A program made the position numbers and the translations under genes. Positions 26,361 to 36,464 of a DNA stretch of 36,513 nucleotides are shown piece by piece. Source of the DNA: Alphaproteobacteria bacterium (GTDB lineage Bacteria > Pseudomonadota > Alphaproteobacteria > SHVZ01); contig VGEH01000029.1 in NCBI GenBank assembly GCA_016869375.1, positions 1 through 36,513 on the forward strand, written 5' to 3'. Under the pieces are notes generated by a model. It worked only from the letters and a program-made list of their open reading frames with translations, had not been told where the DNA came from and did not search any database. How positions within the stretch are numbered: the stretch's first letter is position 1; the number at the start of each line of letters is the position of its first letter.

Positions 26361-27053
26361 TCATCCGCGCTGCCTCCGGGCGAAGACGAGGAACCGGCAT
26401 GCGGCGCCCTTGGCACGCGCCTTCTCCTCGTAGCGGGTCGGCGGCCAACCTTCCGGCCGGACGCTCGTTTCCGCCTCGTCGATGCGCACCGGCCGGAAGG
26501 CCGGGTGAGCACCTGCAGTCTCCAGCATGTGCTGTACGTAATCCGCATCGTCGGAGGCGAGGCGAAGCTCGGCGCCGTCGCGCATCGCCTCGGCGAGCCA
26601 GTCGAGCGTCTCGGTCGAGACGATGCGCCGCTTCTTGTGCCGCGCCTTCGGCCATGGATCGGGGAAGAAGATGAAGCAGCGTCCGATCGAGCGCGGCGCG
26701 AGCCGCGCCATCAGCAGCCGCGCGTCGTCCGGATGGATGCGGATGTTCGTCAGCTTCTTCTCTTCGATCGTTCTCAGCAGCGAGGCGAGCCCGTTCAGGA
26801 AAGGCTCGCAGCCGACGAAGCCGACATCCGGGTGATGCTCCGCCTGCCAGGCGAGGTGCTCGCCGCCGCCGAAGCCGATCTCGAGCCAGATCTCTGCGGG
26901 CGGCACGGGGAACAACGTGCGGGGGTCGAGCATGCCCCCCTCCGGGAGCGGAACCCGGAGGCGGGGCAGCAGATGCTCTAGCAGCTCCTTGCGGCGCTGG
27001 GTCAGCGGCCGGGCGAGGCGCCGGCCGTGAAAGCGTCTCAGCTCAGGCGCCAA
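26361..27053 (-). CDS. trmB: tRNA (guanine46-N7)-methyltransferase TrmB
   Basis: TrmB methylates G46 in the variable loop of many tRNAs using S-adenosylmethionine. The 230-residue protein has the SAM motif [10 protein letters not shown] at 58-67 and the catalytic [14 protein letters not shown] segment at about 130-143, both diagnostic. The start is a TTG that overlaps the last 11 bases of metK, with AAGAAGG just upstream, so translation is coupled to the enzyme that makes its methyl donor. It is the last gene of the long minus-strand block. In many relatives rimP and nusA follow nearby; here they do not. Confidence 0.96.
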   Translation of the reverse strand: MAPELRRFHGRRLARPLTQRRKELLEHLLPRLRVPLPEGGMLDPRTLFPVPPAEIWLEIGFGGGEHLAWQAEHHPDVGFVGCEPFLNGLASLLRTIEEKKLTNIRIHPDDARLLMARLAPRSIGRCFIFFPDPWPKARHKKRRIVSTETLDWLAEAMRDGAELRLASDDADYVQHMLETAGAHPAFRPVRIDEAETSVRPEGWPPTRYEEKARAKGAACRFLVFARRQRG

Positions 27054-28236
27054 AGGCCTTCTTGAGCTTGTTCACCAGATCCACCTTCTCCCACGAGAAG
27101 CCGCCGTCCTTCTCGGGCTTGCGCCCGAAATGGCCATAGGCCGCGGTGCGATGGTAGATCGGCTTGTTGAGGCCCAGATACTCGCGGATCGCGCGCGGCG
27201 ACAGCCCGACGAGCTCCTGCAGGATCTTCGAGAGCTTGTTCTCGTCGACCTGTCCGGTGCCGTGCGTGTTCACGTACACCGAGATCGGGTGCGAGACGCC
27301 GATCGCGTAGGAGAGCTGGATCGTGCACTTGGGCGCGATGCCGGCCGCGACGACGTTTTTCGCGAGGTATCGGGCGGCATAGGCGGCCGAGCGGTCGACC
27401 TTGGTCGGATCCTTGCCCGAGAAGGCGCCGCCACCATGCGGGGCCGCGCCGCCGTAGGTGTCGACGATGATCTTGCGGCCGGTGAGGCCGGCATCGCCGT
27501 CCGGGCCGCCGATGACGAAGCGGCCGGTCGGGTTGACGTAGAAATGCTCTTCCGGCGGCATCCATCCCGCCGGCAGCACGCTCTGCACATAGGGCCGCAC
27601 GATCTCGCGGACCTCGTCGACCTCGACCTTTTCCGAATGCTGCGTCGAGACGACGACCGCGGTGCAGCCGACCGGCTTGCCGTTGACGTAGCGGAGCGAG
27701 ACCTGGCTCTTCGCATCTGGTCCGAGCATCGGCGCCTTGCCCTTGTGGCGGGCTTCCGACATCGCGCGCAGGATGTTGTGCGAATACTGGATCGGCGCCG
27801 GCATCAGCTCCGGCGTCTCGTCGCAGGCGTAGCCGAACATGATGCCCTGGTCGCCGGCGCCTTCGTCCTTGTTGCCTTTGGCATCGACGCCCTGGGCAAT
27901 GTCGGCGGACTGGCCATGCAGATGGACGGCGACCTTCGCCTTCTTCCAGTGGAAGCCCTTCTGCTCGTAGCCGATGTCCTTCACCACCTTGCGGGCGATC
28001 GCCTCGATCTTGGGGGCATTCACCTTGCCCGACTTGTCGACAAGCGAGCGCGGGCCGCGCACTTCGCCAGCGATGACGATGCGGTTGGTGGTGACCAGCG
28101 TCTCGCAGCCGAGGCGGGAATACGGATCGGCGGAAAGAAACGCATCGACGATCGCGTCGGAAATGCGGTCGCAGACCTTGTCGGGGTGGCCTTCGGCCAC
28201 AGATTCGCTGGTGAAGACGTAGTCGGCCTGAGCCAC
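27043..28236 (-). CDS. metK: S-adenosylmethionine synthetase
   Basis: MetK makes S-adenosylmethionine from methionine and ATP in the cytosol. The protein is 397 residues. Family signatures are [16 protein letters not shown] near the start, the [16 protein letters not shown] segment near 125-140, and the phosphate loop [19 protein letters not shown] near 265-283. I start at the GTG (reading MAQADYVF), 5 nt after GAGGGG. The ATG ten codons upstream has no ribosome site and adds atypical residues. No SAM riboswitch that I know is visible in the 119 bases upstream; only a hairpin after the preceding gene is seen. Products using its SAM (TrmB, MiaB) are in the same block. Confidence 0.98.
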   Translation of the reverse strand: MAQADYVFTSESVAEGHPDKVCDRISDAIVDAFLSADPYSRLGCETLVTTNRIVIAGEVRGPRSLVDKSGKVNAPKIEAIARKVVKDIGYEQKGFHWKKAKVAVHLHGQSADIAQGVDAKGNKDEGAGDQGIMFGYACDETPELMPAPIQYSHNILRAMSEARHKGKAPMLGPDAKSQVSLRYVNGKPVGCTAVVVSTQHSEKVEVDEVREIVRPYVQSVLPAGWMPPEEHFYVNPTGRFVIGGPDGDAGLTGRKIIVDTYGGAAPHGGGAFSGKDPTKVDRSAAYAARYLAKNVVAAGIAPKCTIQLSYAIGVSHPISVYVNTHGTGQVDENKLSKILQELVGLSPRAIREYLGLNKPIYHRTAAYGHFGRKPEKDGGFSWEKVDLVNKLKKAFGA

Positions 28237-28334
28237 GGGCGTCCCCTCTTTTCGCCTGGAAAACATGGAAATGGCGACGCACCCCGTCGCCTGAACGGCG
28301 GCGTGTGTTTGCTTCGTTTGCCCTTACGGGTCAA

Positions 28335-28353
28335 GGGAAAACGGGGTTTTCCC
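28335..28353. terminator. Perfect hairpin between XRE regulator and metK
   Basis: GGGAAAAC (28335-28342) pairs with GTTTTCCC (28346-28353) around a 3-base GGG loop. It starts one base after the stop of the XRE gene, in the direction of metK. With A/T runs inside the stem it could act as a terminator, a partial attenuator or an RNA-stability hairpin. Confidence 0.4.
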
Positions 28354-28354
28354 C

Positions 28355-28801
28355 CTACTCGACGCGGGCGAGCGCCTTGGTCAGTTCGAACACGCGCCGA
28401 CGGACGTCGGGTTCGCTGATCTCCCAATAGGCATCGACCAGGCCGCGCGTCTCGCGCCGGGCCATCGGATCGGCCTCGTACTCGCTCGCCGTCTCCGCCG
28501 CGCCGCCTGCAGGAGGCTGGGCCGCCTCGCCCGGCATGTCGTCGAAGAAGAACGACACCGGCACGTCGAGCACGCGGCTCAGATCGAAGAGCCGGCTCGC
28601 GCCGATGCGGTTGGCGCCCCGCTCGTACTTCTGCACCTGCTGGAAGTTGAGGCCCAGCGCCTGGGCGAGGCGCTCCTGGCTCCAGCCGAGAAGCGTCCGC
28701 CGGAGACGCACGCGCTGACCGACATGGACGTCGATCGGATGCCCCTTGCCGTCGCTGCCCGCTCGCGGCGGACGCCCGCGCGGTCGGCCGGTGCGTGCCA
28801 T
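28355..28801 (-). CDS. XRE family helix-turn-helix transcriptional regulator
   Basis: This is a 148-residue DNA-binding protein. Residues about 26-82 form a Cro/CI-type helix-turn-helix, with [20 protein letters not shown] and [16 protein letters not shown]. The N-terminus is a short Arg/Pro-rich arm ([11 protein letters not shown]) of the AT-hook kind. The C-terminal 60 residues are acidic and end in a small helical segment ([15 protein letters not shown]). This layout matches the XRE regulators that sit between lnt and metK in many Alphaproteobacteria and resemble cell-cycle or phase-related regulators. Targets are not known. The ATG has GGGG about 7-8 nt upstream. It lies 65 bases after lnt. 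Confidence 0.93.
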   Translation of the reverse strand: MARTGRPRGRPPRAGSDGKGHPIDVHVGQRVRLRRTLLGWSQERLAQALGLNFQQVQKYERGANRIGASRLFDLSRVLDVPVSFFFDDMPGEAAQPPAGGAAETASEYEADPMARRETRGLVDAYWEISEPDVRRRVFELTKALARVE

Positions 28802-28866
28802 CTCGTGTCCCCTTTTTCCTGACGTTGACGATACGAAAGAGGAGTAGGCGCGATTCGCCGTGAGGG

Positions 28867-30390
28867 TCAATTGCCGAGCGACTTTCGCGGTCGATCTAAA
28901 CGGAAGACCAGAATGACAATAATCAACGCGATCAATGCTGCAGGCGCATCCCGCCACCGCGCATAGACGGTCGGGGGAAGCGCTGTCGGCAACGCCGCAT
29001 CGAGCACGCCGATCTCGTCGAGCCCAAGGCGCTTGGTCACGCGTCCATAGGCGTCGATGACGCCCGAGATCCCGTTCTGTGCCGAGCGCACGAGCGGCAG
29101 TCCTTCTTCGACGGCCCGCATGCGGGTGCTGGCGAAATGCTGATAGGGGCCGGCGGAGTGCCCATACCACGCATCGTTGGTGAGATTCAGCAGCCATTGC
29201 GGCCGATCGTCGCGGTCGATCACCGCGCCGGGGAAAATGACCTCGTAGCAGATGAGCGCGCTCGCCGCCGGTGCGCCTGGCAGCATGAGATTCTGGCGGC
29301 CTGGTCCGGGAACCATGCCGATGCCGAGCGCCGGGAACCAGCCGAAGAGCCAGGGGAGCGGCGTGTACTCACCGAACGGCACCAGATGCGCCTTGTCATA
29401 GGCGGCGGCGATACGGCCGTCGCCGTCGACGGCGACGAGCCCGTTGGTGATCTCGGGCGGATCGCCCGGACGGCGAAGCCTGATCGTGCCGGTGACGATG
29501 GCGCCGCCGGGAGGCGCGGCGCTGGCCATCGCCTTCAGCACCTCCGGCTCGGCCTCAACCAGGAAGGGGACGGCGGTCTCGGGCCAGATTACCAGCGTCG
29601 GCTCCACCGACGACTCGCTCCGGGTCAGGGTCAGGTGCTTCACCAGCGTCGCGACGCGTTGGTCAGTCTCCCATTTGAGCCGCTGCGGGACGCTCGCCTG
29701 CACGAGGCGAAGCTGTACGCCCGGCGCGGTTGCATCCGTTGCATTCGCAAGGCGCCAATGCCCGTATCCCCAGGCCACCGCGACCAGCGCGACGCCGGCC
29801 GCGATCGAGCGCCGAGCATAGCGATGACCCCAGGCGGCCGGAAGGCCGGCAACGAGAACCGTCAGCAACGTGACGCCCCAAGCGCCGATCAGCGACAGGG
29901 TCTGCAGGACTTCCGGCACCGAGACCCAGGCGGAAGCGGCAATGTTCCAGGGAAAGCCGGTGAAGAGAAGACCGCGCAGCCACTCCATGCCGGTCCATGC
30001 GACGGCGAAGGCGAGTATGCGGCCGACGCCTTCGACGCGTGTCAGCGCCACCAGCGCGAGCGCCAGACCAGAGTAGATCGCGAGCGCCGCCGGCAGGCCG
30101 AGCGAGGCGATCGGGGTGAGCCACGCGAAGCGCTCGGCATCGACGTTGAAGGCATTGGCGATCCAATAGAGGCCGCTGGCGAGATGGCCGAGCCCGAACC
30201 ACCAGCCGAGCCAGAAGGCCTGGGCGATGACGCGCACATTGCGCGAGACGAGAAGAAGCCCGGAGAAGGCGACGAGCAGCGCCAGGGGGAACTCGACCGG
30301 CGGCAGCGCCGCGGTGGCGACGATGCCGAGCAGGAGCGCGGCCAGGCGGCGCCCCCATCTCAGCACCGTGCTATCGCCCTCGCGTCGCAT
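28867..30390 (-). CDS. lnt: Apolipoprotein N-acyltransferase
   Basis: Lnt adds the third acyl chain to the N-terminal cysteine of lipoproteins at the inner membrane, completing the maturation needed by lipoproteins such as the one encoded at 15.6-16.4 kb. The 507-residue protein has about seven hydrophobic helices in its first 205 residues, then a nitrilase-like periplasmic domain and a final helix. The catalytic triad is present: Glu271 in WPETAVPF, Lys333 in [11 protein letters not shown] and Cys381 in ICYEVIFPG. The ATG is 20 bases after corC; a GTG eight codons inside has a better ribosome site. Confidence 0.97.
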   Translation of the reverse strand: MRREGDSTVLRWGRRLAALLLGIVATAALPPVEFPLALLVAFSGLLLVSRNVRVIAQAFWLGWWFGLGHLASGLYWIANAFNVDAERFAWLTPIASLGLPAALAIYSGLALALVALTRVEGVGRILAFAVAWTGMEWLRGLLFTGFPWNIAASAWVSVPEVLQTLSLIGAWGVTLLTVLVAGLPAAWGHRYARRSIAAGVALVAVAWGYGHWRLANATDATAPGVQLRLVQASVPQRLKWETDQRVATLVKHLTLTRSESSVEPTLVIWPETAVPFLVEAEPEVLKAMASAAPPGGAIVTGTIRLRRPGDPPEITNGLVAVDGDGRIAAAYDKAHLVPFGEYTPLPWLFGWFPALGIGMVPGPGRQNLMLPGAPAASALICYEVIFPGAVIDRDDRPQWLLNLTNDAWYGHSAGPYQHFASTRMRAVEEGLPLVRSAQNGISGVIDAYGRVTKRLGLDEIGVLDAALPTALPPTVYARWRDAPAALIALIIVILVFRLDRPRKSLGN

Positions 30391-30410
30391 GAGATGGGGC
30401 GCCGGCGCGA

Positions 30411-31301
30411 CTAGGCGGCGACGCCGGTCGCGGGCAGATTGAGGACGCGCAGGCGCTTCACTCGGCGGGCATCGGCTTCGATCACCTCGAACTCGAGGCC
30501 GGATGGATGGCGGATGATCTCGCCCCTGACCGGCAAATGCCCGGCAAGCCAGGTCACCAGGCCGGCGAGCGTATCGGTGTTCTGGCGCTCCTCGTCCGAT
30601 AGGACTGAGCCGATCTCCTTCTCGAACTCCTCGATCGAGGCGCGGGCATCGGCGACCAGCGAGCCGTCGGGGCGGCGCTCGAGCTTGGGCGCCTCGGTCT
30701 CGTCATGCTCGTCGTCGATCTCGCCGACGATCTGCTCGATCAGGTCCTCGATGGTGAGGAGCCCGTCGACGCCGCCGAACTCGTCGACCACCAGCGCCAT
30801 ATGCGTCCGTGCCGCGCGCATCTCGATCAGCATGTCCATGGTCGGCATCGCCGGCGAGATGAACATCACCTTGCGCAGCAGGCGCCTGAGCGTGACCTGG
30901 CGGCCCTCGGCGACCGCGGTCAGCACGTCCTTGATGTGGATCATGCCGAGCACGTCGTCCAGCGTGCCGCGATAGACCGGCACGCGCGAATGGCCGGAGG
31001 CGGTCATGTGCTTGACCAGGTCGGCGACCGAGGTGTCGATCTCGATCGCGTCGATGTCTGAGCGCGGCACCATGACGTCGCGCGCGGTGAGGGTGCGGAG
31101 CTTGAGGACGTTGGCGATGAGCGCGCGCTCGTCGGGGGCGATCGGTTCCTCGGTCTCGCGCTCCTCGATCAGCTCCTCGATCGCCTCGCGGAACGAAGCC
31201 TCGACTTCGCGCTCCTTGCGAAAGCGCCCGAGCCAGGCCTTGAAGCGCGTAATCCAGCCGTCCTGCGCCGGCTGCGTCGAGATGTCCGAAGCCTCGGTCA
31301 T
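30411..31301 (-). CDS. CorC/HlyC-type CBS domain protein
   Basis: This is a 296-residue hemolysin-family protein of the CorC type. Two CBS domains span about residues 75-205, with MVPRSDIDAIEID, GHSRVPVYRGTLDDVLGMIHIKD and the second-domain VVDEFGGVDGLLTIEDLIEQIVGEIDDEHD. A CorC/HlyC C-terminal domain follows (about 215-290), including NTDTLAGLV and FEVIEADARRVKRLRV. There is no membrane domain. Homologues take part in magnesium/cobalt resistance or efflux regulation; CBS domains bind adenine nucleotides. The ATG overlaps the ybeY stop in ATGA, with GAGG about 7 nt upstream. It is syntenic with phoH, ybeY and lnt in most Proteobacteria. Confidence 0.94.
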   Translation of the reverse strand: MTEASDISTQPAQDGWITRFKAWLGRFRKEREVEASFREAIEELIEERETEEPIAPDERALIANVLKLRTLTARDVMVPRSDIDAIEIDTSVADLVKHMTASGHSRVPVYRGTLDDVLGMIHIKDVLTAVAEGRQVTLRRLLRKVMFISPAMPTMDMLIEMRAARTHMALVVDEFGGVDGLLTIEDLIEQIVGEIDDEHDETEAPKLERRPDGSLVADARASIEEFEKEIGSVLSDEERQNTDTLAGLVTWLAGHLPVRGEIIRHPSGLEFEVIEADARRVKRLRVLNLPATGVAA

Positions 31302-31774
31302 CGCCGCGCCTCGTAGGGATCGGGCACGCCCAGCCCTGCCAACACCTCGACCTCCATGCGCTCCATGCGCTTCGCATCTCGTGTGGTTTCGTGATCGTGC
31401 CCAAGCAGATGCAGGACGCCGTGCACGACCAGATGGGTCAGATGATCGGCCGGGCGCTTGCCCTGGTCCTTGGCCTCGCTCAGCACCGTTTCCAGCGCCA
31501 GCACCACGTCGCCGAGGAAGGGTCGCTCGCCGGATTCGAAGGACAGCACGTTGGTCGGCTTGTCCTTGCCGCGGTAGTCGCGGTTGAGCACGCGCACCGC
31601 CGCGTCGTCGGCGAGCGCCAGCGATACCTGCGCCGGTTCTCCGGTCGCGGCGGCCAGCGCCGCCTTGGCGGCACGGCGGGCGAGCCGGCTCGCGCCGGGC
31701 AGCGATCGCTTCCATCGTCCGGAGAGCTCGGCGACGGCAACCGTCGCCGTGGCACGAGGTCGGCCGGGGCTCAT
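31298..31774 (-). CDS. ybeY: Endoribonuclease YbeY
   Basis: YbeY is a zinc-dependent endoribonuclease needed for 16S rRNA 3'-end maturation and ribosome quality control. The 158-residue protein has the metal-binding pattern HxxxHxxxxxH at His118, His122 and His128 (HGVLHLLGHDH). The upstream NRDYRGKDKPTNVLSF segment at about 64-79 is also diagnostic. The ATG overlaps the phoH stop in ATGA, and its own stop overlaps the corC start in the same way, so all three should be translated from one mRNA by coupling. Confidence 0.97.
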   Translation of the reverse strand: MSPGRPRATATVAVAELSGRWKRSLPGASRLARRAAKAALAAATGEPAQVSLALADDAAVRVLNRDYRGKDKPTNVLSFESGERPFLGDVVLALETVLSEAKDQGKRPADHLTHLVVHGVLHLLGHDHETTRDAKRMERMEVEVLAGLGVPDPYEARR

Positions 31775-32769
31775 GATTTCGCCTCTTCCGCCCGGGGCGC
31801 AATCAGGCGCGGGTCGCGGGCGTTGTAGGCGCGGACGATACGCGTCACCAGCGGGTGACGGACGACGTCGGCATCGGTGAACTCGATCACGGTGATGCCG
31901 TTGACGCCGCGAAGCGTCTCCATCGCATCGACGAGGCCGGACTTGGCGCCGAGCGGCAGATCGACCTGGCTCGGATCGCCGGTGATCGCCATGCGGCTGT
32001 TCTCGCCGAGACGGGTCAGGAACATCTTCATCTGCGTCGGTGTCGTGTTCTGCGCCTCGTCCAGGATGATGAACGAGTTGGCGAGCGTTCGGCCGCGCAT
32101 GAAAGCCAAGGGTGCGATCTCGATCTCGCCCGCCTGCAGGCGGCGGTCGACCTGATCGCCCGGCATCATGTCGTAGAGCGCGTCGTAGAGCGGGCGCAGA
32201 TAGGGATCGATCTTCTCCTTCATGTCGCCGGGAAGGAATCCCAGCCGCTCGCCCGCCTCGACCGCGGGCCTGGAGAGGATGATGCGATCGACCTTGCCGG
32301 CCTTGAGGGCGGCGACGGCGACAGCGACGGCGAGGTAGGTCTTGCCGGTGCCGGCCGGGCCGAGGCCGAAGACCAACTCGTAGGCGGCGAGCGCGTCGAT
32401 ATAGGCGGCCTGCCTCGGCGAGCGCGCCTCGATCGGCCGCCGCCAAGTGGCGATGCCGCGCGCCTTCGCGTCGTCTGTCGATCCGGCGAAGCGGATCGCG
32501 GCGTCGACATCGGCGGGCGCAAGGCCGTTGTTGCCGCCCTTCTTCTTGTCGGCGACGAGACGGTCGTAGAGGCGCTCGAAGGTCTGCTTGGCCGCGTCGG
32601 CCTGCGCCTGCGGCCCGCTGATGGCGAGCACGTTGCCGCGGCTGGCGACGCGCACGTCGAAGCTCTGCTCGATCCGCGCGAGATTGCGGTCATGCTCGCC
32701 GAAGAGGAGAGGCAGGAGAGAGTTGTCCTCGAAATTGACGTGCAGCACGGGCTGGTCGTCGCGCCTCAC
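31771..32769 (-). CDS. PhoH family ATPase
   Basis: This is a cytosolic P-loop ATPase of the PhoH/YbeZ type, 332 residues. Residues about 1-100 include a KH-like RNA-binding part ([20 protein letters not shown]). Walker A is GPAGTGKT at 137-144. The [32 protein letters not shown] segment and the Walker [24 protein letters not shown] are family signatures. YbeZ partners YbeY in ribosome-related RNA work in studied bacteria. The start is GTG with GGAGG 7 nt upstream. It overlaps the miaB stop in GTGA, and its stop overlaps the ybeY start. Confidence 0.95.
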   Translation of the reverse strand: MRRDDQPVLHVNFEDNSLLPLLFGEHDRNLARIEQSFDVRVASRGNVLAISGPQAQADAAKQTFERLYDRLVADKKKGGNNGLAPADVDAAIRFAGSTDDAKARGIATWRRPIEARSPRQAAYIDALAAYELVFGLGPAGTGKTYLAVAVAVAALKAGKVDRIILSRPAVEAGERLGFLPGDMKEKIDPYLRPLYDALYDMMPGDQVDRRLQAGEIEIAPLAFMRGRTLANSFIILDEAQNTTPTQMKMFLTRLGENSRMAITGDPSQVDLPLGAKSGLVDAMETLRGVNGITVIEFTDADVVRHPLVTRIVRAYNARDPRLIAPRAEEAKS

Positions 32770-34118
32770 GCTGCCGCCTCCGCTGCCAACGCGGCACGTC
32801 CACCGAGGCTGATGCCGTAGGCCGAGTCGACCTCGACCGCGAGCGTGCGCCCGATCAGGCGGCTCGGCCCGTCGAAATGGATCGCCTGCAGATAAGGCGT
32901 GCGGCCGATCAGCTGGCCTGGCTTGCGTCCCGGCCGCTCGACCAGCACGTCGAGGGTGCGGCCGACCGACTGGCGATTGAAGGCGAGCTGTTGGCGCTCG
33001 AGCACTTCGTGCAGGCGATCCAGACGCGTGGCCTTCTCGTCCTCGCGCACCTGGTTCTCCATCGAGGCCGCGGGCGTGCCCGGCCGCGGGCTGTACTTGA
33101 AGGAATAGGCCTGGGCGAAGCCGACGCGCTCGGCAAGATCCAGCGTCGCCGCGACATCGGCTTCGGTTTCGCCTGGGAATCCCACGATAAAGTCGGAAGA
33201 GAGCGCGATGTCCGGCCGCGCGCGGCGCAGGCGATCGATCAGGTTGAGATAGTCGATCGCCGTATGCCGGCGATTCATTGCGGAGAGGATGCGATTGGAT
33301 CCGGACTGCACCGGCAGGTGCAGGAACGGCATCAGCTGGGGCACGTCGCGATGCGCCTCGATCAGCGCGTCGTCTAGGTCCGCCGGGTGCGAGGTCGTGT
33401 AGCGAAGGCGCTCGATGCCGTCGATCTCGGCGAGGCGCCAGATCAAGCGCCCAAGGCCCCAGCTCGTTCCGTCCGGTCCCTCGCCATGGAAGGCGTTGAC
33501 GTTCTGGCCGAGCAGCGTGATCTCGATCGCGCCGCGGCGGACCAGGCGCTCGGCCTCGGCGACGATGGCGGCGACAGGCCGAGAATACTCGGCGCCGCGC
33601 GTATAGGGGACGACGCAGAAGGTGCAGAATTTGTCGCAGCCTTCCTGCACGGACAGGAATGCCTGCGGGCCCGGTGCCGCCCCGTCCTCGGGCAAGTGGT
33701 CGAATTTGGGCTCGACTGGGAAGTCGGTCGCGAGCGCCCGGCCGCCGGCGCGCGCGACGCGTGCCACCAGCTCCGGTAGTTGATGATAGCTCTGCGGGCC
33801 GACGACGATATCGACATAGGGCGCGCGGGCCAGGATCTCGCTGCCTTCGGCTTGGGCGACGCAGCCGGCGACCGCGATGGTCATGTCGGCGCCAGCGGCG
33901 CGGCGCTCCTGCTTCAGAAGGTTGAGCCGGCCGAGCTCGGAGAAGGTCTTCTCCGAGGCCTTCTCGCGGATATGGCAGGTATTGAGGATCACCATGTCAG
34001 CCGCCTCAGGCGTGTCGGCGGGCGCATAGCCGAGAGGCGCCAGGACGTCCGCCATGCGGGCGGAGTCGTAGACGTTCATCTGACAGCCATAGGTGCGGAC
34101 GAAAAGCTTCTTGGCCAA
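32766..34118 (-). CDS. miaB: tRNA-2-methylthio-N6-isopentenyladenosine synthase MiaB
   Basis: MiaB is a radical-SAM enzyme with two iron-sulfur clusters that adds the methylthio group to i6A37 of tRNAs reading codons starting with U. The N-terminal cluster uses cysteines in [13 protein letters not shown] (Cys12), [11 protein letters not shown] and AVAGCVAQ. The radical-SAM motif CxxxCxxC is in [16 protein letters not shown]. The C-terminal TRAM domain ends near [13 protein letters not shown] start at TTG (reading [11 protein letters not shown]), where the family normally begins, giving 450 residues. An in-frame TTG at 34232 is part of the presumed -35 box, so it is unlikely to be the start. 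It is the first gene of the block. Confidence 0.96.
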   Translation of the reverse strand: MAKKLFVRTYGCQMNVYDSARMADVLAPLGYAPADTPEAADMVILNTCHIREKASEKTFSELGRLNLLKQERRAAGADMTIAVAGCVAQAEGSEILARAPYVDIVVGPQSYHQLPELVARVARAGGRALATDFPVEPKFDHLPEDGAAPGPQAFLSVQEGCDKFCTFCVVPYTRGAEYSRPVAAIVAEAERLVRRGAIEITLLGQNVNAFHGEGPDGTSWGLGRLIWRLAEIDGIERLRYTTSHPADLDDALIEAHRDVPQLMPFLHLPVQSGSNRILSAMNRRHTAIDYLNLIDRLRRARPDIALSSDFIVGFPGETEADVAATLDLAERVGFAQAYSFKYSPRPGTPAASMENQVREDEKATRLDRLHEVLERQQLAFNRQSVGRTLDVLVERPGRKPGQLIGRTPYLQAIHFDGPSRLIGRTLAVEVDSAYGISLGGRAALAAEAAA

Positions 34119-34204
34119 GTTTTTCCGGATACCCCTCGAGGCGCCTCTGATCCGTGTCCGGCGCTCAGGATGGCCTGCTCCCGTGACGAGACGGTGTCGA
34201 TCAA

Positions 34205-34232
34205 AACCTAGCATTCCGGGGGGGACCGTCAA
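34205..34232 (-). promoter_or_regulatory. Candidate miaB operon promoter
   Basis: On the minus strand TTGACG (34227-34232) stands 16 bases before TAGGTT (34205-34210). The predicted start of transcription is near 34198, giving a leader of about 80 bases. This would be the main promoter for the miaB-phoH-ybeY-corC-lnt-XRE-metK-trmB block. Confidence 0.5.
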
Positions 34233-34301
34233 GGCCGGGGGCTTGCGGCAAAGCGACCGGAGCGTGTAGGGCTTGGTCTCGTCCTGACCACGGAGGTACC
34301 G

Positions 34302-34919
34302 GTGCTTAAGATCTGGGGCCGCGTCAACTCTTCCAATGTCCAGAAGGTCTTATGGGCCGCCGATGAGATCGGGGTCAAGTACGAGCGGGTCGATGCCGGC
34401 GGTGCGTTCGGCGTGGTCAAGGAACCCAAATACCTCGCGATGAATCCGAACGGACTGGTCCCGACGATCGAAGACGGGGATCTGATCCTGTGGGAATCCA
34501 ACACCATCGTGCGCTACCTCGCTGCCAAGTACGGCAAGGGAACCCTCGGAATCGACGATCCGGGCAGGCGGGCGGCGGCGGAGAAATGGATGGATTGGGG
34601 CTTCACCCTCGGCGTCCCCAACGGCCCGCTTTTCTGGGGCTACATCCGGACGCCGGTCGATCAGCGCGATCCCAAGGCGCTGGAGGCGCACCGGGTCAAG
34701 GCGATCGAGCTCTGGACCATCGTCGACAAGCAGCTGGCCAACCAGCCCTGGATCGCCGGCAAGGATTTCTCGGTCGGCGATATCGGCCTTGGCGTCTTCG
34801 TCCATCGCTGGCACCAGTTCCCCATCGAGCGCGGCAACCTGCCGAACCTGGCCGGCTACTACGAGCGGCTGAAGGCCCGGCCGGCCTATGCCAAGCATGT
34901 GGCCCAGCCGCTGACCTGA
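34302..34919 (+). CDS. Glutathione S-transferase family protein
   Basis: This is a 205-residue cytosolic GST. Residues 1-80 form the thioredoxin-like domain: [22 protein letters not shown] has the catalytic-region Ser/Asn, [27 protein letters not shown] includes the cis-Pro and the Glu-Ser glutathione pair. Residues 88-205 form the helical domain with [15 protein letters not shown], the usual N-capping box. The substrate is unknown. The start is GTG with GGAGG 6 nt upstream. It diverges from miaB and precedes prfB by 79 bases, with no obvious terminator between. Confidence 0.93.
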   Translation: MLKIWGRVNSSNVQKVLWAADEIGVKYERVDAGGAFGVVKEPKYLAMNPNGLVPTIEDGDLILWESNTIVRYLAAKYGKGTLGIDDPGRRAAAEKWMDWGFTLGVPNGPLFWGYIRTPVDQRDPKALEAHRVKAIELWTIVDKQLANQPWIAGKDFSVGDIGLGVFVHRWHQFPIERGNLPNLAGYYERLKARPAYAKHVAQPLT

Positions 34920-34998
34920 GCTGCCCTGCCATTGTGTTCTTGAGTTGCGGAGCGCTTCGCGGCAGGTTCCGCGCCCCTAACGCCAGGAGTATCGCGCC

Positions 34999-36118
34999 GT
35001 GCGCGCAGAGACCGAACAAACCGTCGCCCAGATCAAGCAGTCGCTGGAACTGCTGAGGAGGTCTCTTTGACTGGGACCGGGCAACCAAGCGCCTCGAGGA
35101 GCTGAACCAGGCGGCTGAGGACCAGTCGCTCTGGAACGACCAGGCCAAAGCCCAGTCGGTGATGCGCGAGCGCACCAAGCTCGAGAAGGCGCTCGGCGCG
35201 GTCCGCGAAATCCAGCAAGGGCTCGATGACGCTGTCGGCTTGATCGAGCTCGCGGAGGCGGAGAACGACGAGGCGACGCTGAAGGAGGCCGAGGCCGAAC
35301 TCGGCAAGGTCGCCGAGATCGCCGCGAAGAAGCAGCTCGAGAGCCTGCTCTCGGGCGAGGCCGATGCCAACGACTGCTATCTCGAAGTCCATGCCGGTGC
35401 CGGCGGCACCGAGGCCCAGGATTGGGCCTTGATCCTGACGCGCATGTACACGCGCTGGGCCAATACCAAGGGCTACAAGATCGAGTACCAGGAAGAGAGC
35501 CCGGGCGAAGAAGCCGGCATCAAGTCGGCGACGATCCGGATCAGCGGCGAGAACGCCTATGGCTGGCTCAAATCCGAGTCGGGCGTGCATCGCCTGGTGC
35601 GCATCTCGCCTTTCGACTCCCAGGCGCGGCGCCATACGAGCTTCGCCTCGGTCTGGGTCTATCCGGTGATCGACGAGTCGATCGACATCGAAGTCCTCGA
35701 CAAGGATCTTCGCGTCGACACCTATCGGGCCTCAGGCGCGGGCGGCCAGCACGTCAACAAGACCGAAAGCGCGATCCGCATCACGCATCTCCCGACGGGC
35801 ATCGTCGTCGCCTGCCAGACCGATCGCTCCCAGCATCGCAATCGCGCAATGGCAATGGACATGCTGAAGGCGCGGCTCTACGAGGCCGAGCTGCAGCGGC
35901 GCGAGGCCGTCGCCGCGAAGGAGGCGGAATCGAAGAGCGATATCGGCTGGGGCCACCAGATCCGCTCCTACGTTCTGCAGCCCTATCAGATGGTGAAGGA
36001 CCTGCGCACCAACGTCGAAATCGGCAATGCCGGCGCCGTGCTCGACGGTGAGATCGACCGCTTCCTCGAGGCCTCGCTCGCCGCGCGCCTCGACAAGCTG
36101 GGCGGAAGGGCGGCGTAA
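34999..36118 (+). CDS. prfB: Peptide chain release factor 2 with programmed +1 frameshift
   Basis: RF2 ends translation at UGA and UAA. The gene is read as 34999-35067 joined to 35069-36118, giving 372 residues, the normal length. The first 23 codons start at GTG (AGGAG 9 nt upstream) and meet TGA at 35068-35070. The shift site is textbook: AGGAGG at 35056-35061, a 3-base spacer, then CTT TGA C. Low RF2 lets the ribosome slip one base at CTT, so the protein controls its own synthesis. The stop-recognition tripeptide SPF is near 203-205, and GGQ, which triggers peptide release, is at 248-250 in [14 protein letters not shown]. The thioesterase gene follows after 4 bases. Confidence 0.98.
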
Positions 36119-36122
36119 GGCG

Positions 36123-36464
36123 ATGACCGAGAAGCTGGCGCCGGGCGTTACCCCGGTCGAGGAAGTGAAGAAGCTCTCAGGCCTCGACTTCCTGAAGGCG
36201 ATGATCGAAGGCCGCCTGCCGCCGCCGCCGATCGCCCATCACCTGGGATTCACGCTGACAGAGGCGAGGGAGGGTTGGGCCCTCTTCACCGGCACGCCAG
36301 GCTTTCACCTCTATAATCCGATCGGCTCGGTGCATGGAGGCTACATCGCCACGCTGCTCGACTCGTGCATGAGCTGCGCGATCCACACCACGGTGCCGGT
36401 CCTGTCCAGAATCTTTCGCACATTTGATCAGGCGGCGGCTCCGGATTGTGGGACCTGCGGCTGA
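36123..36464 (+). pseudogene. PaaI-type hotdog thioesterase, 3' end replaced
   Basis: This is the N-terminal part of a PaaI/YdiI-like thioesterase of the hotdog fold, which hydrolyses acyl- or aryl-CoA. Residues 37-93 match the family: HHLGFTLTEAREGWALF and NPIGSVHGGYIATLLDSCMSCA, which holds the catalytic helix. After about residue 93 (position 36401) the expected G-YTTLELKVNF strand is absent, and 20 unrelated residues lead to a stop at 36464. The gene has therefore lost roughly its last third, through an insertion, a rearrangement or a mis-joined sequence end. AAGG lies just before the ATG, 4 bases after prfB. Confidence 0.7.

Noticed and set aside
28237-28354. SAM riboswitch before metK
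   Set aside because: I could not match any known SAM-I, SAM-II, SAM/SAH or related core. Only simple hairpins are visible. A covariance-model search would be decisive.
27130-28419. A 429-codon open frame antisense to metK and the XRE gene
   Set aside because: It crosses two confidently assigned genes, and its composition is that of a reverse-strand shadow.
34920-34998. Hairpin between the GST gene and prfB as a terminator
   Set aside because: The only candidate is a 5-pair stem with a wobble and no T-run. It is too weak to report as a terminator.
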